A DNA stretch of 64,000 bases from Paenibacillus sp. Soil522 (GTDB lineage Bacteria; Bacillota; Bacilli; Paenibacillales; Paenibacillaceae). The first letter of the stretch is position 1. Each line of letters starts with the position of its first letter. The notes below the pieces were generated by a model. It did no database searches, had not been told where the DNA came from, and saw only the letters and a list, made by a program, of their open reading frames with translations. Both the position numbers and the translations under genes were made by a program. Shown piece by piece: positions 44,579-54,600 of this stretch. The DNA lies in the NCBI RefSeq assembly GCF_001428245.1, contig NZ_LMRV01000001.1:54560-118559 (forward strand), written 5' to 3'.

Positions 44579-45544
44579 ATGGAGACGAAAGTAGTAAAAA
44601 TACCGCTCGGTAACGCAGCGGAAGGATTGGCTGTATTCGGACCGCAGGACAATTACTTACGCCTTATAGAAGCACAGGTTGAATCATCGATTACATCGCG
44701 TGAAGCGGAAATTGTCATCACAGGTCCCGCCGAAGAGGTGGATTCTCTGGAACAGCTTTACAATGTGCTGCTGCAGCTCGTGCGTGGCGGTTATAAGCCA
44801 TCCGAGAGAGATGTAGCATATGCGCTTGAACTTGCAAGGACCATGCAAGCAGAAGAGCTGCTGGATATGTTTAAGAAAGAAATTACGACGACCTTCCGCG
44901 GGAAACCGATACGGGTAAAGACGATCGGGCAGCGCCACTATGTGAAGACGATTCGCAAACGTGATATTGTTTTCGGGATCGGTCCTGCCGGAACGGGTAA
45001 AACTTACCTGGCAGTCGTGCTTGCCGTAGCCGCACTGAAGGAAGGCTCGGTGAAACGGATCATATTGACTAGACCTGCTGTCGAAGCGGGAGAAAATCTC
45101 GGATTTTTGCCAGGCGATTTGCAGGAAAAGGTAGATCCATACCTGCGTCCCTTATACGATGCGCTGCATGAGGTGCTCGGGCCGGATCAAACAGTTAAAG
45201 CGCTGGAGCGCGGCATGATCGAGATTGCGCCTCTGGCATACATGCGCGGCCGTACGCTGGACGATGCATTCATTATTTTGGATGAAGCGCAAAACACGAC
45301 GCCGGAGCAAATGAAAATGTTTTTGACTAGGCTAGGCTTCGGCTCGAAAATGGTCATTACAGGCGACATTACACAAATCGATTTGCCCCGGGGCAAAAAC
45401 TCAGGCTTGATCGAAGCGCAGCGTATTTTGAAAAATATAGAGGAAATCGGTATTATCCTTTTCTCTGAGCAGGATGTCGTACGCCATTCGCTGGTTCAAA
45501 AAATTATTGTTGCCTATAACTGGGATGCTGAAAACAAAGCCTAG
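44579..45544 (+). CDS. phoH: PhoH family P-loop ATPase
   Basis: A 321-residue ATPase of the PhoH/YbeZ type. Walker A GPAGTGKT is at residues 135-142, Walker B is FIILDEAQNTT, and VITGDITQIDLP marks the C-terminal part. These are probable RNA helicase-like ATPases that act with the RNase YbeY, encoded two genes downstream here. ATG at 44579 has GAGG ten bases before; two TTG codons precede it. Position after yqfD matches B. subtilis. Confidence 0.95.
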   Translation: METKVVKIPLGNAAEGLAVFGPQDNYLRLIEAQVESSITSREAEIVITGPAEEVDSLEQLYNVLLQLVRGGYKPSERDVAYALELARTMQAEELLDMFKKEITTTFRGKPIRVKTIGQRHYVKTIRKRDIVFGIGPAGTGKTYLAVVLAVAALKEGSVKRIILTRPAVEAGENLGFLPGDLQEKVDPYLRPLYDALHEVLGPDQTVKALERGMIEIAPLAYMRGRTLDDAFIILDEAQNTTPEQMKMFLTRLGFGSKMVITGDITQIDLPRGKNSGLIEAQRILKNIEEIGIILFSEQDVVRHSLVQKIIVAYNWDAENKA

Positions 45545-45561
45545 AAAGGAATGTCTGCTGC

Positions 45562-47808
45562 ATGAACCAAAACCAGACCGGAAAACAGGGGAGCTTGCAG
45601 CCGTCTAAAACAGCGGGCTGGAAGCAGAGTGCAGCCGTTCGCTGGGTGCTGTTGTTTATGTTTGTGCTGCTGTTCTATTTCAGCTTAGCTCCGCATCTTG
45701 TTCCCGAGACATACGATATTGAGGAGGGCGCCGTAAGCGAGAAGGACATTAAAGCGCCCTTCCAAATTAAAGACGAGAAGGCGACAAGGCAAGCGGAAGA
45801 GAATGCCGCTGACAAGATCGATGTCATATTCTCGATCGTGCCACTACGCAACGAGTCGCTGGTCGAACAAATTTTTGTTCGCATTGAGCAGTTGAATTTG
45901 GATGATCAAGTAACGGTTCAAAATAAAATCGATATTTACCGCAATGAAATTCCCGGGCGTTATTCGGAATACATTGATAACTTTGTTAAGCTGAACAAGG
46001 GCAAAGGAACCTACAATGATTCGCTGCTTGAGGAAATGGCGCTAGTCGCCAAGGAGCAGCAGTACACGATTCCGGAAGAAACCTTTTACAAAATGCCTAA
46101 TTTATCAGCGGAAACTTTAACCGAGATGCGCAACGTAGCTCGGGATATTGTGCGTAAGCTGACCGGCGAGCAGCTCCGCGAGGCGGAAACCGCCCGGACG
46201 CAGGTAGCCGAGCTTGTAAACGCAAGCTCGCTTTCCAGCCGGACAAGCCGGGAAATTGTACAGGAGCTGGCCAGATTTGCAATTATGCCGAATAAATTTA
46301 TGGATAAAGCGGCGACGGACGAGGCGAAGGTTCAGGCGAAGCAAAACACGTCTCCTGTCGTCATAAAAGAAGGCGAATTGATCGTGAAGCGCGGTCAGAC
46401 GATCACTCCTGATTTGTACAAGCTGCTTGTTGATTCCTCACTGCTGCAGGAAAAGAAAAATTATTGGCCTCAGCTCGGGCTTCTGATCATGTCCGTCATG
46501 TTCATCGTCGTGCTTTATGCATACTTGCATCAGTCGGGGAGCATCAATGGGATTAAACCCAAATATAACAATGCATCGCTGCTGATGCTTTGGCTGATTT
46601 TCTTAATAAATATTGTTACGATCCAGATCATTTCATTGACGCAGACGGATACCGCGCCCTATGCTGGCTATTTAGCTCCTGCCGCTCTCGGCACGATGCT
46701 GATAACTTTGCTGCTTGATATGCATTTGGCTATGATCAGCTCGATTTTATTTGCAGTTATGGGAAGTATTATATTAAATACCGGCCAGCATCAAATTTTT
46801 GACTTTCAATACGGCTTCGTCATTATTGTTGTATCGTTTGCCGCCCTTTTCTCGATTCACAGAGCGAGTCAACGGTCCACGATATTAAAGGCCGGTATTA
46901 TGGTCAGCTTGTTCGGCTCGTTGTCCGTCATCACGATCTTGCTGCTGTCAGAGCAGCTGGAACGCGTGCCTTTCATTTATTCCGTAGCCTTCGCCTTTGC
47001 CAGCGGTTTAATAACGGCCGTGCTCGTTATCGGTTTGATGCCGTTCTTTGAAATTACGTTTGGCATTTTATCGGCGCTCAAGCTAGTAGAGCTGTCGAAT
47101 CCAAACCATCCGCTGCTGCGCAAGCTGCTTACGGAGACGCCGGGAACCTATCATCACAGTGTAATGGTCGGTAATTTGTCCGAGGCGGCAGCCGAAGCGA
47201 TAGGCGCCGACGGTCTGCTTTGCCGCGTGGGCTCGTTTTACCACGATATCGGAAAGACAAAACGGCCTAACTACTTTATCGAAAATCAGACGAATATTGA
47301 AAATCCGCACGACACGATCGATCCGAAGCTAAGCAAATCAATCATTGTGGCGCATGCAAGAGATGGAGTCGACATGCTTAAGGGGCATAATATTCCGAAG
47401 CCGATTCGGGATATTGCCGAGCAGCACCATGGGACAACCTCGCTGAAGTTCTTTTATTACAAGGCGGTTAAGCAAGCCGAGGAGCAAGGAATTGAACCTG
47501 CTTTCACAGAGGATGACTTCCGTTATCCAGGTCCGAAGGCGCAGTCGAAGGAAGCTGCAGTCGTCGGAATAGCCGATTGTGTAGAGGCGGCGGTGCGCAG
47601 CTTGCGCAATCCAACTGTGGAGCAAGTAGAGGCGATGATTCACAAAATCATTAAGAGCAGGCTGGATGACAATCAGTACAATGAATGCGATTTGACGTTG
47701 AAGGAGCTTGACAAAATTGCGCAATCACTTAAAGAAAGCGTAATTGGCATCTTCCATTCACGTATTGAATATCCGGATGATGTGAAAACAAAGGAGCGTT
47801 TGGCATGA
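45562..47808 (+). CDS. pgpH: 7TM-HD cyclic-di-AMP phosphodiesterase PgpH (YqfF)
   Basis: A 748-residue membrane protein. N-terminal helix, a large extracellular 7TMR-HDED domain (about residues 50-300), seven transmembrane helices (about 310-520) and a cytoplasmic HD phosphohydrolase domain. The HD signature is visible with GTYHHSVMVGNLSEAAAEAI, H561-D562 in FYHDIGKTKRP, and HARDGVDM and EQHHGT further on. It hydrolyses c-di-AMP to pApA and so affects potassium and cell-wall homeostasis. AAAGGAATG is upstream. The gene overlaps ybeY by four bases (ATGA). Confidence 0.95.
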   Translation: MNQNQTGKQGSLQPSKTAGWKQSAAVRWVLLFMFVLLFYFSLAPHLVPETYDIEEGAVSEKDIKAPFQIKDEKATRQAEENAADKIDVIFSIVPLRNESLVEQIFVRIEQLNLDDQVTVQNKIDIYRNEIPGRYSEYIDNFVKLNKGKGTYNDSLLEEMALVAKEQQYTIPEETFYKMPNLSAETLTEMRNVARDIVRKLTGEQLREAETARTQVAELVNASSLSSRTSREIVQELARFAIMPNKFMDKAATDEAKVQAKQNTSPVVIKEGELIVKRGQTITPDLYKLLVDSSLLQEKKNYWPQLGLLIMSVMFIVVLYAYLHQSGSINGIKPKYNNASLLMLWLIFLINIVTIQIISLTQTDTAPYAGYLAPAALGTMLITLLLDMHLAMISSILFAVMGSIILNTGQHQIFDFQYGFVIIVVSFAALFSIHRASQRSTILKAGIMVSLFGSLSVITILLLSEQLERVPFIYSVAFAFASGLITAVLVIGLMPFFEITFGILSALKLVELSNPNHPLLRKLLTETPGTYHHSVMVGNLSEAAAEAIGADGLLCRVGSFYHDIGKTKRPNYFIENQTNIENPHDTIDPKLSKSIIVAHARDGVDMLKGHNIPKPIRDIAEQHHGTTSLKFFYYKAVKQAEEQGIEPAFTEDDFRYPGPKAQSKEAAVVGIADCVEAAVRSLRNPTVEQVEAMIHKIIKSRLDDNQYNECDLTLKELDKIAQSLKESVIGIFHSRIEYPDDVKTKERLA

Positions 47809-48302
47809 GCTTGCAACTTGATTGGAGCAATGATCAGCAAAGTTTGGAGATACCTGAGAATTGGATCGGAAAATTAGAACAACTGCTACAGCTGGCGGGA
47901 GAAGCGGAAGGCATAACCGACGGTGAAGTATCACTAACATTTACAAATGATGAGGAGATTCACCAGCTTAACCTCGAATATCGGGGCATAGACCGTCCGA
48001 CAGACGTTTTATCATTCGCTATGCAGGAAGAAGGCAAAGACGAGCTTGGCATTATCTTCGAGGTGGATAGCGAGGATGAGACCGATCCGATTTCCGGCAT
48101 GCTCGGAGACATCATCATTAGTATCGATACAGCAAAGGCGCAAAGCGAGGAGTATGGTCACTCTTTGGAGCGCGAAATCGGCTTTTTGTTCGTACATGGA
48201 TTTCTGCATCTCATTGGCTACGACCATCAGGATGAGAGGTCGGAAGCAGAAATGACCGCCAAGCAGGAAGCGATTTTAAAGCAAGCAGGGCTTTCACGTT
48301 AA
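47805..48302 (+). CDS. ybeY: Endoribonuclease YbeY
   Basis: A 165-residue zinc endoribonuclease for 16S rRNA 3' maturation and ribosome quality control. The metal motif H131-GFL-H135-LIGYD-H141 is intact, and YRGIDRPTDVLSFAM is typical. The start overlaps the pgpH stop by four bases, and the stop shares a base with the start of dgkA, so translation is coupled on both sides. Normal length. Confidence 0.97.
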   Translation: MSLQLDWSNDQQSLEIPENWIGKLEQLLQLAGEAEGITDGEVSLTFTNDEEIHQLNLEYRGIDRPTDVLSFAMQEEGKDELGIIFEVDSEDETDPISGMLGDIIISIDTAKAQSEEYGHSLEREIGFLFVHGFLHLIGYDHQDERSEAEMTAKQEAILKQAGLSR

Positions 48303-48664
48303 TGCGTAAATTTATCCATAGCTTTGCTGTTGCGATATCTGGGATCGGCTTCGCGCTGCGTACGCAAAGTCATATGAGGATTCATGCCATAGCCGGCTTG
48401 ATCGCATGCTGTTTAGGCTTTGTCGCGTCGATCAAGCCGCTGGAATGGTCGATCCTACTGTTAGCGATCGCAGTAGTCATTAGTGCGGAAATGATCAATA
48501 CAGCAGTTGAACAAGCAGTTAACCTCGCCAGCCCGGACATTCATCCGGTAGCTAAAGTGGCGAAGGATGTTGCTGCTGGAGCCGTTTTATTTGCGGCAGC
48601 AATATCTGCTATAATAGGGCTGCTCATCCTTGGGCCGCCCTTGTGGCATTTATTTATGGATTAG
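48302..48664 (+). CDS. dgkA: Diacylglycerol/undecaprenol kinase DgkA
   Basis: A 120-residue membrane kinase with three transmembrane helices. The signature EMINTAVEQAVNLASPDIHP, then AKVAKDVAAGAVLF, is conserved in the DgkA family. In Gram-positive species this enzyme mainly phosphorylates undecaprenol, recycling the carrier lipid for cell-wall synthesis. The ATG overlaps the ybeY stop by one base. cdd follows in the same order as B. subtilis. Confidence 0.95.
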   Translation: MRKFIHSFAVAISGIGFALRTQSHMRIHAIAGLIACCLGFVASIKPLEWSILLLAIAVVISAEMINTAVEQAVNLASPDIHPVAKVAKDVAAGAVLFAAAISAIIGLLILGPPLWHLFMD

Positions 48665-48693
48665 GCTGCAAACTAAGACGGGGGGCGTTTAGG

Positions 48694-49128
48694 ATGATTT
48701 ACGAAGGATTGTCCGATAATTACACGGAACTGCTGCATGCGGCTAAGGAAGCGATGACCCGTGCATATGTGCCCTATTCGAATTTCCAAGTCGGGGCAGC
48801 ACTGCTGGATGACGAGGGACATATCCACTATGGCTGCAACGTGGAAAATGCGGCTTACGGACCAACCAACTGCGCAGAGCGTACGGCATTATTCCGTGCA
48901 GTAGCCGACGGCAAGCGTCCGGGACAATTTCAGGCTATTGCTGTCATTGGCAGCACCGATGGGCCGATTGCGCCATGCGGCGTTTGCCGGCAGGTTTTGG
49001 TTGAGCTTTGCTCGCCGGACATGCCCGTCATCATGGGTAATTTAAGTGGTCAATGGTCGATTTCGACCGTATCAAGCATATTGCCGGGTGCATTCACGCC
49101 GGCTTCACTAGATAATAGGGAGCGTTAA
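48694..49128 (+). CDS. cdd: Cytidine deaminase
   Basis: A 144-residue zinc enzyme that deaminates cytidine and deoxycytidine to uridine and deoxyuridine in nucleoside salvage. [18 protein letters not shown] holds the first zinc Cys and the catalytic Glu, and PCGVCRQVL the two other cysteines. The homotetrameric short type, normal length. ATG at 48694 has GGGGGG and TAGG upstream; the longer reading would start inside dgkA. Confidence 0.96.
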   Translation: MIYEGLSDNYTELLHAAKEAMTRAYVPYSNFQVGAALLDDEGHIHYGCNVENAAYGPTNCAERTALFRAVADGKRPGQFQAIAVIGSTDGPIAPCGVCRQVLVELCSPDMPVIMGNLSGQWSISTVSSILPGAFTPASLDNRER

Positions 49129-49135
49129 AAAATTT

Positions 49136-50059
49136 ATGAATCGAACAACATCTAATGAACGAGACAGCAAAAAATTCCGTTCCGGCTTCGTCGCTATCAT
49201 TGGACGGCCAAACGTCGGAAAATCAACGTTGATGAACCATCTGATCGGTCAGAAAATCGCGATCATGTCTGATAAGCCGCAAACGACGCGCAACAAAATC
49301 CACGGCGTTTATACGACGAACGACACACAAATTGTGTTTCTTGACACGCCAGGCATTCATAAGCCGCAATCTAAGCTCGGCAATTACATGATGCAAACAG
49401 CAGAGAGCGCATTAAGAGAGGTGGAGGCGGCATTATTTTTGATCGACGCTTCCGAAGGCCTCGGCGGCGGCGACCGGTTCATTATCGAGCAGCTCAAAAA
49501 GGTAAAAACACCTGTCTTTCTCGTCATGAACAAGATCGATAAGGTATTGCCTGAGCAGCTGCTGCCGATGATTACGCAATATAATGAGCTTCATGAGTTT
49601 GCGGAAATTGTTCCGATCTCCGCACTCAAAGGAAATAATGTCGACACGCTGCTGGAGCAGCTATCCCGTTATTTGCCGGAAGGGCCGCAATATTATCCCG
49701 CCGATCAAATTACGGATCATCCTGAACAATTCGTCTGCTCGGAGCTCATTCGCGAGAAAATTTTGCATATGACACGCGAAGAAATCCCGCATTCAATCGC
49801 TGTTACGATCGAGGACATGCGCGTTAAGGAAAACGGCGTTGTGTATATCGGAGCGGTTATTTTTGTGGAGCGTGATTCTCAGAAGGGGATCATCATCGGC
49901 AAAAAAGGAGAACTGCTGAAGGAAGTAGGAAAACAGGCGCGCAAAGATATTGAAGCGCTCCTTGGCTCACGTATTTATCTCGAGCTTTGGGTAAAGGTGA
50001 AGAAGGACTGGCGCAATCAAGAACGGGTATTGAAGGATCTTGGCTACCGGCATGATTAA
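49136..50059 (+). CDS. era: GTPase Era
   Basis: A 307-residue GTPase that binds 16S rRNA and assists 30S maturation and cell-cycle progress. G1 GRPNVGKS at residues 23-30, G2 TTRNKIHG, G3 DTPG, G4 NKID and a C-terminal KH RNA-binding domain ([20 protein letters not shown]). AGGGAGCG, inside the end of cdd, is the ribosome binding site, 13 bases before the ATG. Neighbours cdd and recO are conserved. Confidence 0.97.
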   Translation: MNRTTSNERDSKKFRSGFVAIIGRPNVGKSTLMNHLIGQKIAIMSDKPQTTRNKIHGVYTTNDTQIVFLDTPGIHKPQSKLGNYMMQTAESALREVEAALFLIDASEGLGGGDRFIIEQLKKVKTPVFLVMNKIDKVLPEQLLPMITQYNELHEFAEIVPISALKGNNVDTLLEQLSRYLPEGPQYYPADQITDHPEQFVCSELIREKILHMTREEIPHSIAVTIEDMRVKENGVVYIGAVIFVERDSQKGIIIGKKGELLKEVGKQARKDIEALLGSRIYLELWVKVKKDWRNQERVLKDLGYRHD

Positions 50060-50163
50060 ACAGAAATTGTCGTAATTTGTTAAGGATAGACAGAAGCGGT
50101 TTATCGCATCCTATTACCGTCTGGAGCAGCAGCATTTCAGGGGACGGAAAGGGATGAATACGT

Positions 50164-50325
50164 ATGCGAAATTTTTCGTGGAAGTATTTTACGTTAACCG
50201 GGGATGTCGAATCGTTCATGCTTTACAAAGAAATCAATCAATTTGGAGCGGAAAGCGGCTCTGATTCGTCAGCTTTGGATCAAGATGAGCTTGCAATGAT
50301 GGAGCTCGAAGACACATCAGGCTAA
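50164..50325 (+). CDS. yqzL: YqzL family small protein
   Basis: A 53-residue protein beginning MRNFSWKYFTLTGDVESFML, followed by a short helix and an acidic tail (DQDELAMMELEDTSG). The F-x-W-K-x-F-x-x-TG pattern and the place between era and recO fit B. subtilis YqzL. AAAGGGATGAA lies upstream of the ATG. Function is not known. Confidence 0.82.
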   Translation: MRNFSWKYFTLTGDVESFMLYKEINQFGAESGSDSSALDQDELAMMELEDTSG

Positions 50326-50429
50326 CGAATCAATGGAATTATTGAATAAGCTGATACGTATAAATGGTTTGAAAAGGTAAGCTGGCTGTGTGAAGGAAGC
50401 ACAACCGGTGTTTATCTTTAACCGCTAAG

Positions 50430-50462
50430 CGAATGCTCGCCGTCATGGGACGGCGAAATTCG
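50430..50462 (+). promoter_or_regulatory. Hairpin in the leader of recO
   Basis: TCGCCGTC (50437-50444) and GACGGCGA (50449-50456) form an 8-bp stem with loop ATGG, extended by CGAAT/ATTCG (50430-50434/50458-50462). It ends 13 bases before the recO ribosome binding site. No T run follows, so it is not a terminator; it may affect recO translation or RNA stability. Confidence 0.4.
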
Positions 50463-50489
50463 TTTCTGCATTCAGGGGAGAGTTTGCAA

Positions 50490-51233
50490 ATGCTGTATCG
50501 TGTCGAAGGAATCGTTATTCGAAGTATGGATTACGGGGAAGGCAACAAAATTGTGACATTGCTTACGAAGTCAAATGGTAAAGCGGGAGTGCTTATACGC
50601 GGCGCGAAAAAGATGAAGAGCAAGCATTCTTCGCTCGCGCAGCCGTTTACATATGGAGAGTTCGTTTATTTCCGTACCAGCGGACTCGGCACGTTGAATC
50701 ATGGTGAGATTATTGAATCTCACCATGTTTTGCGTGAAAAGCTTGATTTGGCTGCTTATTGCTCCTATGTGGCTGAGCTAACAGATCGTTCTTTGCAGGA
50801 TGATGAGGCAACGGGCTTTCATTTTGAACAGCTAAAGGCATGCCTTTCGGCGCTCCAGGAAGGAAAAGACGCACAAATTGTAACTCATCTGTACGAGATG
50901 CGCATTTTGGACTTGTCGGGCTATGCGCCGGAATTGGATGAATGCGTGAGCTGCGGCAACGTTGTAGGACCATTCAAGCTCTCGCCCTATACGGGAGGTA
51001 TATTATGCACGAGATGCATAGGCAAGGACCCTCAAGCGGTTCAGCTTGGAGAAGGGGCATACAAGCTGCTTCGGCTTTTCCGCAAAATGGATATGAGAAG
51101 ACTGGGCTCGATTCAAGTCAAGCCGGAGACGAAAGCGGAGCTTAAGCTTTCCATGCGCAAGCTCATGGATACTCATCTGGGCTTTCAGCTAAAGTCGCGC
51201 AATTTCCTCGATCAGCTGGATAAGCTAATGTAA
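50490..51233 (+). CDS. recO: DNA repair protein RecO
   Basis: A 247-residue recombination mediator that works with RecR and RecF to load RecA on SSB-coated DNA. The N-terminal OB-fold starts MLYRVEGIVIRSMDYGEGNK, and a zinc site C152-VS-C155 ... C173-TR-C176 is complete. The ATG at 50490 follows GGGGAG by nine bases; the longer frame from 50433 has no site and runs through the leader hairpin. Between yqzL and glyQ, as in B. subtilis. Confidence 0.96.
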   Translation: MLYRVEGIVIRSMDYGEGNKIVTLLTKSNGKAGVLIRGAKKMKSKHSSLAQPFTYGEFVYFRTSGLGTLNHGEIIESHHVLREKLDLAAYCSYVAELTDRSLQDDEATGFHFEQLKACLSALQEGKDAQIVTHLYEMRILDLSGYAPELDECVSCGNVVGPFKLSPYTGGILCTRCIGKDPQAVQLGEGAYKLLRLFRKMDMRRLGSIQVKPETKAELKLSMRKLMDTHLGFQLKSRNFLDQLDKLM

Positions 51234-51273
51234 ACGGTTATAACGGCAGCCTTGTACATTCCAAAGTTGATAA

Positions 51274-51302
51274 TTGACAATTGTCTGAAAGAAGCATAGA
51301 AT
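51274..51302 (+). promoter_or_regulatory. Sigma-A promoter of the glyQS T-box operon
   Basis: TTGACA at 51274-51279, exactly 17 bases, TAGAAT at 51297-51302. Transcription would begin near 51309 and include the whole T-box leader. Confidence 0.8.
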
Positions 51303-51308
51303 AACTCA

Positions 51309-51532
51309 TTATGAATATTGGACAATGATGGAGAAAGTAATCGTACAATGTCGACGGTATTAGCGAGCCGGGAAAAGTGAAAGCCCGGACGGACAATGCG
51401 ATGAAAGGGCACTCCGGAGTCGTATCGAACAAAGAGGGTTTGCTCGTAAGGAGCTAACCAAGTAGGGTGGAACCGCGGGATAATAACTCTCGTCCCTACG
51501 TCTGGCAGCAGGCGTAGAGACGGGAGTTTTTT
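51309..51532 (+). promoter_or_regulatory. Glycine-specific T-box leader with terminator
   Basis: The T-box sequence TAGGGTGGAACCGCGGG is at 51463-51479. In its bulge TGGA can pair with the acceptor end UCCA of tRNA-Gly. The specifier is read as GGC (Gly) at 51408-51410, in AAAGGGCACTCCGGAGT, and an AGTA turn lies in the 5' arm of Stem I near 51335. The terminator follows: arms 51485-51503 and 51508-51528, with a T run to 51532. Uncharged tRNA-Gly would favour the antiterminator and let RNA polymerase proceed into glyQS. The specifier position rests on manual folding. Confidence 0.93.
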
Positions 51533-51610
51533 GCATGTCACCACCTTTGCCGAGTATAGGAAAAATGTCCGGAAACGGTCAGAAAACAGAGGAAGAAGGA
51601 GAGATCAGCA

Positions 51611-52498
51611 ATGAATTTTCAAAAAATGATTTTGACGCTGCAACAATTCTGGGCTGAACAAAATTGTATTCTAGTACAGCCTTACGACGTGGAAAAGGGT
51701 GCGGGTACGATGAACCCGATGACGTTTCTGCGCTCGATCGGACCTGAGCCTTGGAATGTCGCATACGTAGAGCCTTCCCGCCGTCCGGCGGACGGCCGTT
51801 ACGGCGAAAATCCGAACCGACTTTACCAGCATCATCAATTCCAGGTTATTTTGAAGCCATCGCCAGATAACATTCAAGAGCTTTATTTGGAAAGCCTGAA
51901 GCAGCTTGGCATTGATGCAAATGAGCATGATATCCGCTTTGTTGAGGATAACTGGGAGTCGCCAACGCTCGGAGCTTGGGGTCTGGGCTGGGAAGTATGG
52001 TTGGATGGCATGGAAATTACACAATTTACGTATTTCCAGCAGGTTGGCGGCATTGATGCTAACCCGGTTGCAGTCGAAATCACTTACGGCATGGAGCGTC
52101 TTGCTTCCTACATTCAGCAAAAAGAAAATGTGTTCGATCTGGAATGGGTAGAGGGCGTAACGTACGGGGACGTCTTCAAGCAGCCAGAGTATGAGCATTC
52201 GAAATATACGTTCGAGACATCGGACACGGCAATGCTGTTCTCCCTGTTCAACATGTATGAGGAAGAAGCCAAAAAAACGATGGAGCAGCATCTCGTGTTT
52301 CCGGCTTACGATTATGTGCTAAAATGCTCGCATACGTTTAACCTGCTCGACGCGCGCGGCGCTATTAGCGTAACGGAAAGAACGGGCTACATTACAAGAG
52401 TAAGAAATTTGGCGCGCGCTTGCGCATCGACTTATTTTGAGGAAAGAGAACGTCTTGGATTCCCGTTGCTGAAGAAAGGAGTGGAGCAGCATGACTAG
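51611..52498 (+). CDS. glyQ: Glycyl-tRNA synthetase alpha subunit
   Basis: The 295-residue catalytic subunit of the alpha2beta2 bacterial glycyl-tRNA synthetase. It opens [19 protein letters not shown] and has [40 protein letters not shown] and [13 protein letters not shown], all diagnostic. GAAGGAGAGATCAGC lies upstream of the ATG. It overlaps glyS by eight bases, and the operon is controlled by the T-box leader. Confidence 0.98.
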   Translation: MNFQKMILTLQQFWAEQNCILVQPYDVEKGAGTMNPMTFLRSIGPEPWNVAYVEPSRRPADGRYGENPNRLYQHHQFQVILKPSPDNIQELYLESLKQLGIDANEHDIRFVEDNWESPTLGAWGLGWEVWLDGMEITQFTYFQQVGGIDANPVAVEITYGMERLASYIQQKENVFDLEWVEGVTYGDVFKQPEYEHSKYTFETSDTAMLFSLFNMYEEEAKKTMEQHLVFPAYDYVLKCSHTFNLLDARGAISVTERTGYITRVRNLARACASTYFEERERLGFPLLKKGVEQHD

Positions 52499-54572
52499 AG
52501 ATTTGTTGCTTGAGATTGGACTAGAGGAAGTACCGGCTCGTTTCGTGCGCGGCGCAATGAACCAGCTTAAGGATAAAATGGAAAAATGGCTGACGGATTC
52601 AAGCATCGTGCATGGTGCTGTAAACGTATATGCGACACCTCGCCGTATTGCGGTTCTTATTCAGGATGTGGCTGAGAAGCAATCCGATAGGAGTGAGGAA
52701 GCGAAAGGGCCTTCGCGTAAAATTGCCCAGGATGATCAGGGGAATTGGAGCAAAGCAGCGCTTGGCTTCGCCCGCAGTCAAGGCGCCCAGCCTGAGCAGC
52801 TTTATTTCCAGGAGCTAGCTGGTGTTGAGTATGTATACGCGAGAAAAAGCAGCATTGGCGCAGAGACAGCGGCTGTTCTGCCGGAAGGCTTGCTGTCGCT
52901 TATTACGTCGATGTCTTTCCCGAAAAACATGCGCTGGGGTAGCCATGAGCTTCGCTTTGTCAGACCGATTCGCTGGATAGTGGCATTGTTCGGGCAAGAC
53001 GTTATTCCGTTTGAAATTACGGGCGTACAGACCGGAAATGTATCGCGCGGACACCGCTTCCTAGGGAAAGACGCAACCGTCGCTCTGCCGGCCCAATACG
53101 TAGAGCGTTTGCGCGAGCAGCATGTTATCGCAGACGTTAGCGAGCGCGAGCATCTAATCGTTGACCAGATCAATCAACTGGCTAAGGAAAAGGGCTGGGA
53201 GATTGCAATCAAAGAGGATTTGCTTGAAGAGGTGCTCTTCCTTGTTGAATATCCAAATGTATTGTTTGGCGGCTTCGATCCGGCGTTCCTTCATATTCCG
53301 CAAGAGGTGCTTATTACTTCGATGCGCGAGCATCAACGTTATTTTCCGGTATTCAACGGCGAAGGTCAGCTTCAGCCATTTTTCGTAACCGTTCGTAACG
53401 GTGACCGTAAATCGATAGAGCTAGTTGCAAAGGGTAACGAAAAAGTATTGCGCGCCAGACTTTCGGATGCGAAGTTTTTCTATGAAGAGGATCACAAGCT
53501 CACGATTGAGTATGCGCTCTCGAAGCTTGAAAACATCGTATATCACGAAGAGCTGGGTTCAGTTGCCGACAAAGTAAGACGGATTCGTGCGACAGCCGAC
53601 TTATTAAGCAAGCATTTGCTTATTGACGAGCAAAGCTCGCAAGATATTAGCCGTTCCGCAGATATTTGCAAATTCGACCTCGTGTCGCAAATGGTATATG
53701 AATTCCCTGAGCTTCAAGGCATTATGGGAGAAGATTATGCCCTTAAAGCAGGAGAGCGCAAATCGGTGGCGAAAGCCATTAATGAACACTACCAGCCGCG
53801 TTTTGCCGGCGATCGCGCGCCTTCCGAATTAACGGGAGCTATCGTAAGCTTAGCTGATAAAATCGATACGATCGTAGGCTGCTTCTCCATCGGCATTATT
53901 CCGACAGGTTCGCAGGATCCATATGCACTTCGGAGACAAGCTGCGGGAATTGTTCAAATCATTTTGGCGCATGGCCTGAAGCTGGAGCTGAATGATTTGT
54001 ACGATGCTGCCCTATCCGTTCATGAAAGTCGCGGACTGAAGCGTGAAGCTGCGGATATCCGCAAGGATCTTTCCGATTTCTTCGCCCTTCGTGTCAAAAA
54101 TGTATTGTCTGAGCAAGGCGTCCGTTACGATGTCGTTGATGCGGTAATGGCTTCTGGTTTTGCCGATCTGAAATCGACAATTGAACGCGCCGCTGTTGTT
54201 CAAGCGCTTGCTGCAAACGATGACCGCACAGCATTCAAGATGACGGTAGAGCAGCTTAACCGGGTCAGCAATTTAGGATCCAAAGCGACTGCTAGAGCGG
54301 TTGATCCAGCTCTGTTCGCAGAGCAGGTGGAAACGGAGCTTTACGAGAAATGGCTGCAGCAGCGCCCGACCTTCCATGCGGCGATTGAAAATGGAGATAT
54401 TGCAAAAGCTGTACAAACCTTATCATCATTGAAGCCTTTTATTCATACTTATTTTGAGAAGGTCATGGTCATGGCGCCTGATGAGGAAGTACGCGCTAAC
54501 CGTTTGTCTACGCTTGCCGGAATTGCTGACGATATTGCGATTATTGCTGATTTCTCGAAGCTAGTTTGGTAA
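52491..54572 (+). CDS. glyS: Glycyl-tRNA synthetase beta subunit
   Basis: The 693-residue tRNA-binding subunit. It starts [20 protein letters not shown] and shows [40 protein letters not shown] and a central HD-like region ([20 protein letters not shown]). The C-terminal anticodon-binding domain is of the DALR type. AAAGGAGTGGAGCAGC, inside glyQ, is the ribosome binding site. In B. subtilis ccpN comes next; here the PEP synthase regulator follows directly. Confidence 0.97.
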   Translation: MTRDLLLEIGLEEVPARFVRGAMNQLKDKMEKWLTDSSIVHGAVNVYATPRRIAVLIQDVAEKQSDRSEEAKGPSRKIAQDDQGNWSKAALGFARSQGAQPEQLYFQELAGVEYVYARKSSIGAETAAVLPEGLLSLITSMSFPKNMRWGSHELRFVRPIRWIVALFGQDVIPFEITGVQTGNVSRGHRFLGKDATVALPAQYVERLREQHVIADVSEREHLIVDQINQLAKEKGWEIAIKEDLLEEVLFLVEYPNVLFGGFDPAFLHIPQEVLITSMREHQRYFPVFNGEGQLQPFFVTVRNGDRKSIELVAKGNEKVLRARLSDAKFFYEEDHKLTIEYALSKLENIVYHEELGSVADKVRRIRATADLLSKHLLIDEQSSQDISRSADICKFDLVSQMVYEFPELQGIMGEDYALKAGERKSVAKAINEHYQPRFAGDRAPSELTGAIVSLADKIDTIVGCFSIGIIPTGSQDPYALRRQAAGIVQIILAHGLKLELNDLYDAALSVHESRGLKREAADIRKDLSDFFALRVKNVLSEQGVRYDVVDAVMASGFADLKSTIERAAVVQALAANDDRTAFKMTVEQLNRVSNLGSKATARAVDPALFAEQVETELYEKWLQQRPTFHAAIENGDIAKAVQTLSSLKPFIHTYFEKVMVMAPDEEVRANRLSTLAGIADDIAIIADFSKLVW

Positions 54573-54600
54573 TCGGCTCAGTCAGGAGGATGATGGATCA

